Origin: Burkholderia cepacia GG4
GTDB lineage: Bacteria; Pseudomonadota; Gammaproteobacteria; Burkholderiales; Burkholderiaceae
Assembly: GCF_000292915.1 (NCBI RefSeq)
Contig: NC_018514.1
Location: 2,232,001-2,296,000 of the forward strand
Direction of reading: 5' to 3'
Length of the DNA stretch: 64,000 nt
The notes under the pieces were generated by a model. It was not told the origin of the DNA, ran no database searches, and was given only the letters and a program-made list of their open reading frames with translations. This document shows positions 19,321 to 27,687 of the stretch, in pieces. The position numbers and the translations under genes are program-made. Every line of letters begins with the position of its first letter. Position 1 is the stretch's first letter.

Positions 19321-20112
19321 TCACTGCGCATCCTGCTTCGCACGTTCTGCAGCCGCGATGATCGCGTCGGCCACGGCCTCCGGCTGGCTCAGCATCGCGA
19401 CATGGCTGCCGTTCACGCGCGTGACCGTCGCGCCGATCCGCTTCGCCATCGCCTCCTGCAGATTCGGATCGATCATCCGGTCCTGCGTCGCGACGACGAA
19501 CGACGACGGCTTCGCATGCCAGGCGGCCTGCGTGACCTTCTCCGAAATGCAGCCACCGTACCACGGCCCTTGCGTCGCCGCGACGACGCGCTGCTGCACG
19601 GGCGGCAGGTCCGGCGCGAAATCCTGCGCGATCGCCTTGTCCGACAGCGTCGCGAAGCCACCGGCGTCCTTGCGTAGTTCGCCGGCCCACGCCGGTGCCG
19701 GCAGCCCCTGCGTGACGTCGGCAATCGACTGGCCGTTGTCGGGCGCGAACGCGGCGACGTAGACGAGCGACTTGACCTTGTCGTTGTTGCCCGCGTCGCT
19801 GATCACGACACCGGCCCACGAGTGGCCGACCAGCACGACGGGCCCCTTCTGCTCGTCGATCGCGCGCTTCGTCGCTGCCGCGTCGTCGGCGAGCGAGCTC
19901 AGCGGGTTCTGCACCGATACGACATGCAGACCGCGCGCTTCGAGCAGCGGAATCACGCGATTCCAGCTCGACCCGTCGGCGAACGCGCCATGCACGAGCA
20001 CGACGTTCGTGCCCTTCAGGTCGTCCTTCGGCGCTGCCTGCGCCGCGACCGCACCGAACAGCCCGCCGATCACCGCCGCGGACACCAGAACCCGTTTCGT
20101 CAAACCGACCAT
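19321..20112 (-). CDS. Secreted alpha/beta-hydrolase
   Basis: A 263-residue alpha/beta-hydrolase fold protein with a signal peptide (VLVSAAVIGGLFGAVAAQAA). TNVVLVHGAFADGSSW carries the oxyanion region, GHSWAG the nucleophilic serine, and SHVAMLSQP the catalytic histidine; the aspartate is probably in ATQDRMIDP. It resembles the esterase group related to plant methyl-salicylate esterases. The ATG at 20112 is preferred over 20118 because GGAG then lies seven bases upstream. It is probably periplasmic. Substrate unknown. Confidence 0.87.
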   Translation of the reverse strand: MVGLTKRVLVSAAVIGGLFGAVAAQAAPKDDLKGTNVVLVHGAFADGSSWNRVIPLLEARGLHVVSVQNPLSSLADDAAATKRAIDEQKGPVVLVGHSWAGVVISDAGNNDKVKSLVYVAAFAPDNGQSIADVTQGLPAPAWAGELRKDAGGFATLSDKAIAQDFAPDLPPVQQRVVAATQGPWYGGCISEKVTQAAWHAKPSSFVVATQDRMIDPNLQEAMAKRIGATVTRVNGSHVAMLSQPEAVADAIIAAAERAKQDAQ

Positions 20113-20194
20113 CGTCATGCTCCTTTCTGTCGTGTTGTTCATATCAAGTGTTGCTGATGCGACTGCGCCTGCGTCCGGCAGGCGCGGCAACCGA

Positions 20195-20551
20195 TCACGA
20201 ATGCGCGTACAGATCGTCGGCAGCCGTGCGTGAATTCCGTGCGGCACGCGGGTCGGCTGCGGCGTAGCGGCCGGCCGGCGTCGACGCTTTGGCCACGTTG
20301 TCGTCCTGCGACTTCGACGGGCCGTTCTGGTCCGAACGCGCGACCTGCTCCGCGGCGGCGACGGCGCTCTGTGCGGCGGCGATATCGTCCGGGTAATGTG
20401 CTTCGCTGCCGGCCGGGTTGTAGCCGGCCTTCTCGAGGCGGACGAGCTCGGCGCGCACGTCGGCACGCGTGAGGCCGTGGCCGGTATCGGCAAACGACAA
20501 TGCGGGGAGGGAAGCGAGCACTGCAACTGCGAGGATTCGAGCGGCTTTCAT
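20195..20551 (-). CDS. DUF4148 small secreted protein
   Basis: A 118-residue exported protein: signal peptide ILAVAVLASLPALSFA, then GLTRADVRAELVRLEKAGYNPA, the DUF4148 signature found in many Burkholderia periplasmic proteins, followed by a low-complexity Ala/Ser/Asp-rich tail. AGGAG lies seven bases before the ATG. Function of the family is unknown. It is a single gene between hydrolases, with about 280 bases upstream that show no other gene. Confidence 0.88.
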   Translation of the reverse strand: MKAARILAVAVLASLPALSFADTGHGLTRADVRAELVRLEKAGYNPAGSEAHYPDDIAAAQSAVAAAEQVARSDQNGPSKSQDDNVAKASTPAGRYAAADPRAARNSRTAADDLYAHS

Positions 20552-20830
20552 GAGCGTTCTCCTGAGAGGAAGTTGGGTATCGATCACTTGGTATCCGATG
20601 CGAACGTCTGGCACCGAACGTTTGCTGCATGTCGACAGTAGAACCCGCCCACGTATCCGGCATGTTTCCGAAACAGGGGTGTTGTGCAATCCGATGTTTC
20701 CGCAACGGCTCCAGATACAGTGCAATACAAACCCGCACAACAACGTACCGCTCGCCCTGCCTCCCGCCGCACAAAAAAGGCGTGCCTCACGTGGCACGCC
20801 TCTTCGTCAAACCGATCGCGTCAAGTCACA

Positions 20831-21367
20831 TCAAGGCGCCAACCGCGTGAACACATAGTCGTGATTCTTCACGCGCGCCTGGTGACACGCAAAGCACGTC
20901 TGATGCTGACCGATATCGGCCGGCACGCCGCTGATGAAGCGCCCGAAACCCCAGCCGCCCGTCGACGCATAGCGACGCGAATCCTTCACCATCACCTGCA
21001 CGGTTGTCGCCTGGCCGGGCACCGTCGCCGGTGCGAACTCGTCGGACTGCTTGCGCTTGTACGCGAGTTTCACGAGGATCGTGCCGTCCGGAAACGGCAG
21101 CGTCGACTGTTCGAGCGCTCGGATCGCGACGGGGTTGCCGAGCACCACGCGCAGTTCGTCGAGCGGCGCCGCTTCCTCGGCCGGCGCGACCATTTCCCAC
21201 TTCCGGTAGCCGGGCGGAATCGTGACCCCGTAGATCGGCGACGCGGCCGGCTTCGGCTGCTCGGCAAACGCGGCCGGGCCGCTCGCCGACAGCACGCCGG
21301 CCAGCAGCACGCCCGCGCCGAGCGCACGGCGCGCGCCGAGATGCAACACGCCAGCGGGTGCCCGCAT
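20831..21367 (-). CDS. Cytochrome P460-family haem protein
   Basis: A 178-residue exported protein with a signal peptide ending near GPAAFA and a single c-type haem motif CFACH near the C-terminus (in GQHQTCFACHQARVKNHDYVFTR). PGYRKWEMVAP near the start and the KDSRRYASTGGWGFGRF stretch fit the cytochrome P460 group, some of which oxidise hydroxylamine or detoxify NO. The ATG overlaps the stop of the upstream hydrolase gene as TGATG, so the two are translationally coupled. The P460 lysine cross-link cannot be judged from sequence alone. Confidence 0.82.
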   Translation of the reverse strand: MRAPAGVLHLGARRALGAGVLLAGVLSASGPAAFAEQPKPAASPIYGVTIPPGYRKWEMVAPAEEAAPLDELRVVLGNPVAIRALEQSTLPFPDGTILVKLAYKRKQSDEFAPATVPGQATTVQVMVKDSRRYASTGGWGFGRFISGVPADIGQHQTCFACHQARVKNHDYVFTRLAP

Positions 21368-22410
21368 CACAGATGCTCCACTTGCAGGATCGCATCGGCG
21401 AACGCCTGCGGCGCTTCCTGCGGCAGGTTGTGGCCGATGCCGCCGGTGATCGTCCGGTGCTGGTACTTGCCCGTGAACTTCTTCGCGTATGCGGCCGGCT
21501 GCGGATGCGGCGCGCCGTTCGCGTCGCCTTCCATCGTGATCGTCGGCACGGTGATCGCCGGACCGGCCGCGAGACGCCGCTCGATGTCGTCGTACTGCGC
21601 TTCGCCCTTCGCGAGCCCGAGGCGCCAGCGATAGTTGTGGATCACGACGGCCACGTGATCGGGGTTCTGGAACGACGCGGCACTGCGCGCGTAGGTCTCG
21701 TCGGAGAACTGCCACTTCGGCGACGCAAGCTGCCAGATCAGCTTGTTGAACGCATCGCGATTCTCCGCGTAGCCGAGCGCGCCGCGCTCGGTCGTGAAGT
21801 AGAACTGATACCACCACTGGAATTCGGCCTGCGGCGGCAGCGGCTTGCGGTTCGCCTCCTGGCTGCCGATCAGGTAGCCGCTCACCGACACCAGCGCCTT
21901 CACGCGCTGCGGCCACAGCGCCGCGATGATGTCGGCCGTGCGCGCGCCCCAGTCGTAGCCGCCGAACACCGCTCGGTCGATCTTCAGCGCATCCATCAGC
22001 GCGACGATGTCGACGGCCGTCACCGCCTGCTGGCCATTGCGCACCGTGTCGGCCGAGCGGAACGTGGTCGACCCGTAGCCGCGCAGGTACGGCACGATCA
22101 CGCGGTAGCCGGCCGCCGTCAGCAGCGGCGCAACTTCCGCGTAGCTGTAGATGTCGTACGGCCAGCCGTGCAGCAGGAACACGACGGGGCCGTTCTTCGG
22201 CCCGAGGTCCGCATACCCGACGTTGAGCACGCCGGCGTCGATCTGGTGGATCTTGCCCAGCGACGCGACGCCAGCCGCGCCTTTCGCCGTCGCTGCGGCA
22301 GGCGCCGACTGCGCGTGCGCCAACGCGCCGAACCCGAGGTCGGCCAGGGTCAGGCTGGCGAGCGTCGTACCCAGGATCAGGCGGCGGCGGGTGTTCACGG
22401 TATCAGGCAT
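21367..22410 (-). CDS. Tat-exported epoxide-hydrolase-like alpha/beta-hydrolase
   Basis: A 347-residue protein with a twin-arginine leader (NTRRRLILGTTLASLTL) and an alpha/beta-hydrolase domain. VVFLLHGWPYDIYSY holds the HGxP motif and GGYDWGARTADI carries an aspartate at the nucleophile position, as in epoxide hydrolases and dehalogenases; GGIGHNLPQEAP has the catalytic histidine. The ATG at 22410 has a GGAG-type site (GGAGAACGAGTC) upstream. It forms a coupled pair with the P460 cytochrome. Substrate unknown. Confidence 0.87.
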   Translation of the reverse strand: MPDTVNTRRRLILGTTLASLTLADLGFGALAHAQSAPAAATAKGAAGVASLGKIHQIDAGVLNVGYADLGPKNGPVVFLLHGWPYDIYSYAEVAPLLTAAGYRVIVPYLRGYGSTTFRSADTVRNGQQAVTAVDIVALMDALKIDRAVFGGYDWGARTADIIAALWPQRVKALVSVSGYLIGSQEANRKPLPPQAEFQWWYQFYFTTERGALGYAENRDAFNKLIWQLASPKWQFSDETYARSAASFQNPDHVAVVIHNYRWRLGLAKGEAQYDDIERRLAAGPAITVPTITMEGDANGAPHPQPAAYAKKFTGKYQHRTITGGIGHNLPQEAPQAFADAILQVEHL

Positions 22411-22666
22411 GACTCGTTCTCCATTGTCGATCGCTAAGGAAGGGGCCCGCGGCACGTGCGGACACTTCGGTATCGCCGTTCACGCCGGCGGTGCATGGCA
22501 CTGCGCCACCGCGTGAATTGCTTCACCGGTTTTATATCCGAACCATCCGGATGCTTTGTATCGCAACGTATCTGGGTTCGATCGCGACACACGGCGATTC
22601 AAAATCGCACGCGAAACGATGCGTCTCGGGAGCCGTGCGGCACACGCGGCCCCGTGTGCCGATGCG

Positions 22667-22993
22667 TCAGAGCAGCTTGACGATCGCGGGCACGCTGAGC
22701 ACCGCGACGTAATACCCCATGAACTGCACGCCCGTGTTGAACGCGAACAGCCGCGACAGCATGCCGCCGAACAGGCCGACCGTGACGATCACCGCGAGCC
22801 CCAGCAGCTGCCCTTCCCACACGCCGATCACGACGATCAGCCCCGCGAAGGTCGCGATGATCGCCTCGTGGCTCAGCTTGCGCGCGACGAACGACACCGC
22901 GCGGTGCGCGTGGTGCATCGCGAGCAGATACGCGATCAGCCCGGCCAGCAGGATCGACAGCAGCCCGTAGCCGAGAAACTCGAGCCAGCTCAT
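22667..22993 (-). CDS. Small three-helix membrane protein, unknown function
   Basis: A 108-residue protein with three to four hydrophobic segments (LEFLGYGLLSILLAGLIAYLL, then ATFAGLIVVIGVWEGQLLGLAVIVTVGLFGG, and YYVAVLSVPAIV). No family was recognised. The ATG shares a base with the stop of the upstream open frame (TGATG), and there is no separate ribosome site, so translation appears to depend on that upstream frame. Confidence 0.6.
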   Translation of the reverse strand: MSWLEFLGYGLLSILLAGLIAYLLAMHHAHRAVSFVARKLSHEAIIATFAGLIVVIGVWEGQLLGLAVIVTVGLFGGMLSRLFAFNTGVQFMGYYVAVLSVPAIVKLL

Positions 22994-23256
22994 CAGCGTA
23001 TGCAGGTTGTGGATCTGCGCGCAAGCCGCACACCCTGCGATTCGTCGGCGACGGTCTCGCGGCCCGGCCAGCGCGTCGCGGCGATTCGGCGGCGCAGGTC
23101 GACCAGCGCTTCATCGGGAATGTGTGCGGTGAACGGCCGTATGCCGTTGTCGCCGGTTGCCGCGTGAAGCGCGGTGGACAGCATCGCGGTAACACCGGCG
23201 ACGACGGAAGTGGCCAGCAGGTGGCGACGCATCGGGGAAAACGGTGTGGAAGACAT
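22993..23256 (-). pseudogene. Epoxide hydrolase N-terminal (EHN) domain gene, truncated
   Basis: An 87-residue frame with a signal peptide-like start (RRHLLATSVVAGVTAMLSTALHAA) followed by the start of an EHN domain: IRPFTAHIPDEALVDLRRRIAATRWPG and ETVADESQGV. Intact relatives continue for another 300 residues with an alpha/beta-hydrolase domain; here homology stops at residue 76 and the frame ends 11 residues later. The stop overlaps the start of the following membrane protein. AGGAG lies ten bases upstream of the ATG, so the fragment may still be translated. Confidence 0.72.
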
Positions 23257-23426
23257 CGTTCGGCATCTCCTTTCGTGAGGTGGAAAGTGAACATGCCGCG
23301 CGCCCTGTCGCGCGTTCTTTCATTCGGGCGCGCGCAGGTTATGCGGCGTTGCCCATTTGAAAGGTGTGATTTATCCCGGATGTGTCTCGTTTGTATGCGT
23401 TTGTCGCCGTGCTGCGGCCGTCGCCG

Positions 23427-24023
23427 TCAGGGCGCGATCCAGCGGCCTTCGTAGCCGTCGTCGTTCAGGTCGAACACCGCACGGCGATGGCCGCTGCGCG
23501 CGAGCTCGAGCCAGTCGATGCGCGTCACCGTGACGTGGAGCAGGCAGAAATTTTGATAACCGTCGTCGGTGGCGGCGGCGCTTTGGCTCGTCGCGACGTT
23601 CGCGTCTTCAGGCGACTCGATCGGCGTGCCCGGACGCAACGGTGCGCGATACAGCAGCAGCGTATGCGGACGGCTCGATTGCCAGATCGCGCGACGCTGC
23701 GCTTCATCGTCGCAGATCGATGCGACGCCTTCCGCACGAATCTGCACGAGCGCATCGAGATCGTTCGCGACGATCGCGATGCGCGGATCGCGGCGCAGCT
23801 CCGCGACTTTCTCCGAACGCACGTCGGTATGGAACGACAGCTGACGATCGGCGCGGCTCACTTGCCGCAACACGATCGTGCGCACCTTCGGCGCGCCGTC
23901 GACGCCGAGCGTCGCGGCCTGAAGCATCGTGAACGGCGAGCGCTGGGTGCTGACGCCGGACTCGAGGCAGGACCAGAGATGATCGTATGTTTGCTCGAGC
24001 GATTCGGAGGCGGGATCGGACAT
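23427..24023 (-). CDS. Pyridoxamine 5'-phosphate oxidase-family FMN-binding protein
   Basis: A 198-residue flavoprotein of the PNPOx-like split-barrel fold: FTMLQAATLGVDGAPKVRTIVLRQVSRADRQLSFHTDVRSEKVAEL gives the FMN-binding core, and RIDWLELARSGHRRAVFDL is the usual C-terminal end. It lacks the full length and C-terminal motif of a true PdxH. It probably binds FMN and reduces or oxidises a small molecule. It lies alone, followed by the small peptide gene at 24130 on the same strand after about 100 bases. Confidence 0.85.
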   Translation of the reverse strand: MSDPASESLEQTYDHLWSCLESGVSTQRSPFTMLQAATLGVDGAPKVRTIVLRQVSRADRQLSFHTDVRSEKVAELRRDPRIAIVANDLDALVQIRAEGVASICDDEAQRRAIWQSSRPHTLLLYRAPLRPGTPIESPEDANVATSQSAAATDDGYQNFCLLHVTVTRIDWLELARSGHRRAVFDLNDDGYEGRWIAP

Positions 24024-24129
24024 GATGGCGCGGCGAGCGTGCGGGATTCGATCGCGCTAGCTTAACTGTTTCGGCGGCGGTGCTCGCGGTGCTTTCGCGG
24101 CTTTCGTTGCGAGTCCGCCGCCACGTGGT

Positions 24130-24318
24130 TCAGTTGTAGCCGAGTACGACCGGTGCGGCGTCGCTCGTGTCGGTCGAATCCGCGCCGAAGCGGCCGAGCA
24201 CGTCGGCGACGTACTGCGGCCCCGCGCTGATCTGCGACGACTTGTGCTCGACCGGACGGATATCGGCCATGCCCGGCGCTTCGTCCATCCATGCGGTGTC
24301 GTTGATGATGATGTTCAT
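24130..24318 (-). CDS. 62-residue peptide downstream of an aminotransferase
   Basis: A 62-residue acidic peptide (MNIIINDTAWMDEAPG ... AAPVVLGYN) with no recognised family, no signal peptide and no cysteine. GAGGAG lies six bases before its ATG, one of the best ribosome sites here, and it begins 10 bases after the aminotransferase stop, so it is very likely co-expressed with that gene. Whether it is a subunit, a regulator or a precursor peptide cannot be told from sequence. Confidence 0.65.
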   Translation of the reverse strand: MNIIINDTAWMDEAPGMADIRPVEHKSSQISAGPQYVADVLGRFGADSTDTSDAAPVVLGYN

Positions 24319-24328
24319 AGGTGTCTCC

Positions 24329-25528
24329 TCACGCGGCCAGCGCCGCACCATACGCGCGCACGAGGCGCGCCACGCCTTCCCGGATCGCATCGACGTCGGG
24401 CGCGGCGAACGACAGGCGCAGCGATGCGGCGTCGACGTTGTCCGCGAAGAATGCCTTGCCCGGCACGAACACGACCTTGTTCGCGATCGCCTGCTGCAGC
24501 AGCGCGTCCGACGACACCGCGCCGATCCGCGCCCACACGAACATCCCGCCTTCGGGACGATGGAACGTGATCGCATCGCCGAATCCGTCGCGCAGCGCGT
24601 CGCACATCGCGTCGCATTTGCCCTTGTAAGCGGCCGTGATGCGCGGCAGATGGCGTTCGAGTGCGCCGTCGGCGAGATATTCGGCGGCGGCGGCTTGCGT
24701 CCACGGCGTGCTGCACAGATCGACCGTCTGCTTCGCGATTACGCAGCGCCGCGCGATCTCGGCCGGCGCGATCGTCCAGCCCACGCGCAGCCCCGGCGCG
24801 ACGATTTTCGACAGGCTCGCAAAGTGCACGATCCAGTCGCGTGCGCCTTCGACTTCACGGGCGAGTGCGAGCATCGACGGCACCGGTTCGCCCGCGAAAC
24901 GCAGGTCACCGTAGGGATCGTCCTCGACGATCAGGAAACGGTATTGCACCGCGAGACGCAACAGTTTCAAGCGGCGTTCACGCGTGAGCGTCGCGCCGGT
25001 CGGGTTCGCGAAGGTCGGGACCGTGTACAGCAGCTTCGGCTGCGCGATCGCGCCGGATGCGAGCTGCGATGCCAAGCGGTCGACGTCGAGGCCTGCGCCG
25101 TCGACGGGGATCGTGACGATACGCGCCTGTTGCAGTCGCATCGCCGACAGCGTTGCCGGGTAAGCCGGTTGTTCGGTCAGCACGACGTCGCCCGGGGCAA
25201 CCATCACGCGCAGCAGCAGGTCGAGGCCCTGCTGCGAGCCGGTCGTGACGAGCAGTTCGGCCGGCGTGCACGTCACGCTGCGGCGCGCCATCAATGCGAT
25301 CAGTTGCTGCTTCAGTTCGGCGAGGCCGTCGGTCGGGCCGTATTGCAGGCAGCGGACCGGCTGCGCGTACGCGCGTTCGGCGGCGGTGTTCAGGCCGTCG
25401 ACGTCGAACAGCTCGCTGGCCGGGTAGCCGCCCGCGAAGGAAATCATCCCCGGTTCGGAGAGGTATTTGAACAGCTCGCGGATCGGCGATCCGGCAGGGT
25501 TTTGGAATGAGGGCGTGAACGCGTACAT
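24329..25528 (-). CDS. PLP-dependent aminotransferase, class I/II (LysN/2-aminoadipate type)
   Basis: A 399-residue fold-type I aminotransferase. ISFAGGYPASELFD at the N-terminus is the substrate-side signature of the MocR-like/2-aminoadipate group, TTGSQQGLDLLLRV binds the cofactor phosphate, VPTFANPTGAT and VEDDPYGDLRF (cofactor aspartate and tyrosine) follow, and the PLP lysine is in FASLSKIVAPGLRVGW. There is no GntR domain. The frame is open upstream to 25639, but the ATG at 25528 (MYAFTPSFQNP) starts the conserved sequence. A 62-residue peptide gene follows within 10 bases. Substrate preference is not certain; 2-aminoadipate, aromatic or branched amino acids are candidates. Confidence 0.9.
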   Translation of the reverse strand: MYAFTPSFQNPAGSPIRELFKYLSEPGMISFAGGYPASELFDVDGLNTAAERAYAQPVRCLQYGPTDGLAELKQQLIALMARRSVTCTPAELLVTTGSQQGLDLLLRVMVAPGDVVLTEQPAYPATLSAMRLQQARIVTIPVDGAGLDVDRLASQLASGAIAQPKLLYTVPTFANPTGATLTRERRLKLLRLAVQYRFLIVEDDPYGDLRFAGEPVPSMLALAREVEGARDWIVHFASLSKIVAPGLRVGWTIAPAEIARRCVIAKQTVDLCSTPWTQAAAAEYLADGALERHLPRITAAYKGKCDAMCDALRDGFGDAITFHRPEGGMFVWARIGAVSSDALLQQAIANKVVFVPGKAFFADNVDAASLRLSFAAPDVDAIREGVARLVRAYGAALAA

Positions 25529-25660
25529 GTCGTCGTGAGCTGGATGGCACGGACGGCCGGGATAGCCGACAGGTGCCGCCCCGCCGCGGTGCTTCTGGCG
25601 CGACGGCGGGGAATTCGAGCCACGATTGTCGATAGTCATTAACGCTGCGGCAAACGATAT

Positions 25661-26271
25661 CTATGCACTAGGTCTTGCGGTTTGGTCATTAATTGGGGTG
25701 GTGGCGGATGGCTTTTCGATTGCGCGGGTCGAGTGCATTCGTTTGCTCGTCGGAGCCTTGATGATGTGCCGGCTCGTGCGCAGCGTCTGCTTGCCCACCG
25801 GCGTCTGAAACGATGAGGATTCAGGCGCCAGAAACTTGGGCACGGCCCCGGAAATCGCCGCGCGAGCGTAGTACCGCACCAGTTCCGCGAAGTGAGCGGT
25901 CGTGATGTCTTCGTGTAGCAGGCGCTTGAGATCGAGCGGTTCGAGCTCACCGCCTGGCGCGCCACCTTCGGATGAGACGGTCACGCGCCGATGCCCGAGC
26001 CTCGGATAACAGCCAGAAGCGAAAGGCCCGTTCCGTCGAGATAAGGACCGAACTCCTCACGAATCACCTGAAGGAGAAAACCCTCCGGCAAGTTCTGGCG
26101 GAAGAAGGGATGCAAATCGCGAGGCCACACCCAAGCGTCTTCGCGAACGGGCATCGTCAGGCTGGCAAAATCGGCGGCGGTCGCGTTTTCGGTATAGCGC
26201 AACGCGTAATCATCCGCCTGACGATCGAGATGAGCGACGAGCTTGCCTTTGACATGGACGTGCAGGCGCAT
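25661..26271 (-). pseudogene. hipA toxin gene: frameshifted and truncated
   Basis: The N-terminal HipA subdomain is intact for 95 residues (LHVHVKGKLVAHLDRQADDYALRY, then RQNLPEGFLLQVIREEFG) up to VIRGSGIG. One base is then missing at about 25981; restoring it continues into RVTVSSEGGAPGGELEPLDLKRLL and AAISGAVPKFLAPE. HipA homology ends near TLRTSRHIIK, after which about 30 unrelated residues lead to a stop at 25661. The kinase catalytic loop and the C-terminal two thirds of the protein are absent. The gene follows hipB by four bases, as in a normal hipBA operon, but cannot make an active kinase. Confidence 0.85.
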
Positions 26272-26275
26272 GTCG

Positions 26276-26536
26276 TTAGCCCCCCGTCTGGCGCTGTTCG
26301 GCCAGAACGTCGTCCAACGTGCGCTGATGTCCGCGCTGAACCAGTCGCAGATCGTAGCCGGCCGCCTCGAGCAGACGCACGAGCGCAGATACGCTCATGT
26401 CGCCTCGCGCGAGCGTTTCCATGCGGGCAAGCGTCGTGCGCGCGATGCCGGCGCGCTCCGCAAGCTCTCTCTGGGAAAGCCCGGCCGTGCTGCGCGCCTC
26501 TTTCAGCATCTCTCCGACATCGGACAGTGTGGTCAT
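26276..26536 (-). CDS. HipB-like XRE antitoxin/repressor
   Basis: An 86-residue protein with one helix-turn-helix: LKEARSTAGLSQRELAERAGIARTTLARMETLARGDMSVSAL. This is the HipB type of antitoxin, which binds HipA and represses the hipBA operon. The ATG at 26536 abuts the first of four palindromic sites (26537-26675) upstream, which fit autorepression. Its toxin partner is broken. The protein itself looks complete, so it may persist only as a DNA-binding repressor. Confidence 0.87.
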   Translation of the reverse strand: MTTLSDVGEMLKEARSTAGLSQRELAERAGIARTTLARMETLARGDMSVSALVRLLEAAGYDLRLVQRGHQRTLDDVLAEQRQTGG

Positions 26537-26675
26537 TTGTAGCCTCGAGGCATCAAAAATGGGGGAGCCCGGGATTATTGTAGCCCAAGGGATACAAATT
26601 ACCACGCACACACATGTAGCCCCAGGGACACAAATTTCGGAGAAATGGGACATTCTGTAGCCCTAGGGCTACCAA
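26537..26675. promoter_or_regulatory. Array of four palindromic operators upstream of hipB
   Basis: Four copies of a palindrome close to TGTAGCCC-NN-GGGATACA lie at 26537-26556, 26579-26596, 26615-26632 and 26656-26673. Centres are 41, 36 and 41 bases apart, roughly on one face of the helix for the outer pairs. The first touches the hipB start codon. Multiple spaced operators are known for hipBA of Escherichia coli (a different sequence), so binding by this HipB is the simplest reading. Confidence 0.7.
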
Positions 26676-27322
26676 CTCTGCTGCAGCGGCAACGCAGACC
26701 ACGCACTGCGATCGCTGCTTTGCCGTCCACGTCGCCGCAGCGAAGAAGCCTGATGCAACGGTGGAGGAGCGTTCGGAGGCACCGGGTATTGCGATCAACG
26801 TGACGTCACCCGGCGCTCGATATGGCCGTACAGTTAAGCGGATGCTTGATGATGGAGACGTAGGGTGTCTAGACCGTGCGCGTGAAGCAAGTGTCCATGG
26901 TGGCCGCCTTCCTTCGTTAACTACCGACTGTCCCCGGGACACAACGCAGCCACACCCTAGCGAGCAGGCATTTTTGTTATTGATCGAACATAGACGTGCG
27001 CTTGCGGGATTACCAGGCGACGCCAAGTTCTTTTAGCAATTAAAAGACACTGAAATCCTTATAATTGAAGACATGTCGTTTTGATTACAGTTTTTAATAA
27101 ACCATCTTATTATAGGAACAGAAACACATACGGCTCCGTCGGATTGCGCGAGTATGAAGAGAATGGACGTGCACGGAAATTCCGGACGAACGCAACGCGG
27201 TCGATCCCGACGTCGACTGTGCTGCAAACGGCCGATCTTGCGACTTTCATCACACGGGTCGAACGGCCGTTTGCCGGGCGGTGCGACAACGGCGCACCGG
27301 GCGCCCGGCAGCGGACGCCACG
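26676..27322. other. About 650-base gap without a convincing gene
   Basis: The stretch after the hipB operators holds only short, biased open frames on both strands. The part from about 27030 to 27120 is AT-rich and unlike the surrounding DNA. It ends at the small conserved protein gene at 27323. No RNA gene or repeat was seen. Confidence 0.5.
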
Positions 27323-27514
27323 TCAGCGGGTGGTAATTTCGACGGCCAGGATTTCGAATCCGGGGTCGGCGTTCTCGTTCGCCGCCTTTTTCGCTTCTTC
27401 ATACGACAGAAAGGACATGGCCTCCTGAATCTCCGGTGCCATGCCGATGTCGCCGTCCTCGCCGGTGCAGAGGAACTGCTGGCCGGTCTTCACGACATAG
27501 ATGGTCGTCGTCAT
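27323..27514 (-). CDS. Small conserved hypothetical protein
   Basis: A 63-residue acidic protein (TTTIYVVKTGQQFLC ... SYEEAKKAANENADPGFEILAVEITTR) with a compact alpha/beta look: an N-terminal strand pair, a helix around YEEAKKAANENA and a final strand. GGAGG lies seven bases before the ATG, and codon use is like a real gene. No family name is known to me. It stands alone between the hip remnant and the RhlE helicase. Confidence 0.7.
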   Translation of the reverse strand: MTTTIYVVKTGQQFLCTGEDGDIGMAPEIQEAMSFLSYEEAKKAANENADPGFEILAVEITTR

Positions 27515-27687
27515 GTCTCCCTCCGTGGTTTGCAAGGGGAACTTTCAGTCTAGCTTCCACGATTCCGTATGCAACCCCGGCAGCCGGTTACCCGCTGACC
27601 TGATGCACGTCGAAGCCACGCCGTTGCCGCCCGGCGAACCCCGAACCGCCAGCCGGTTCGATGGCTGGCGTGAGTCGTCCCCACGGA

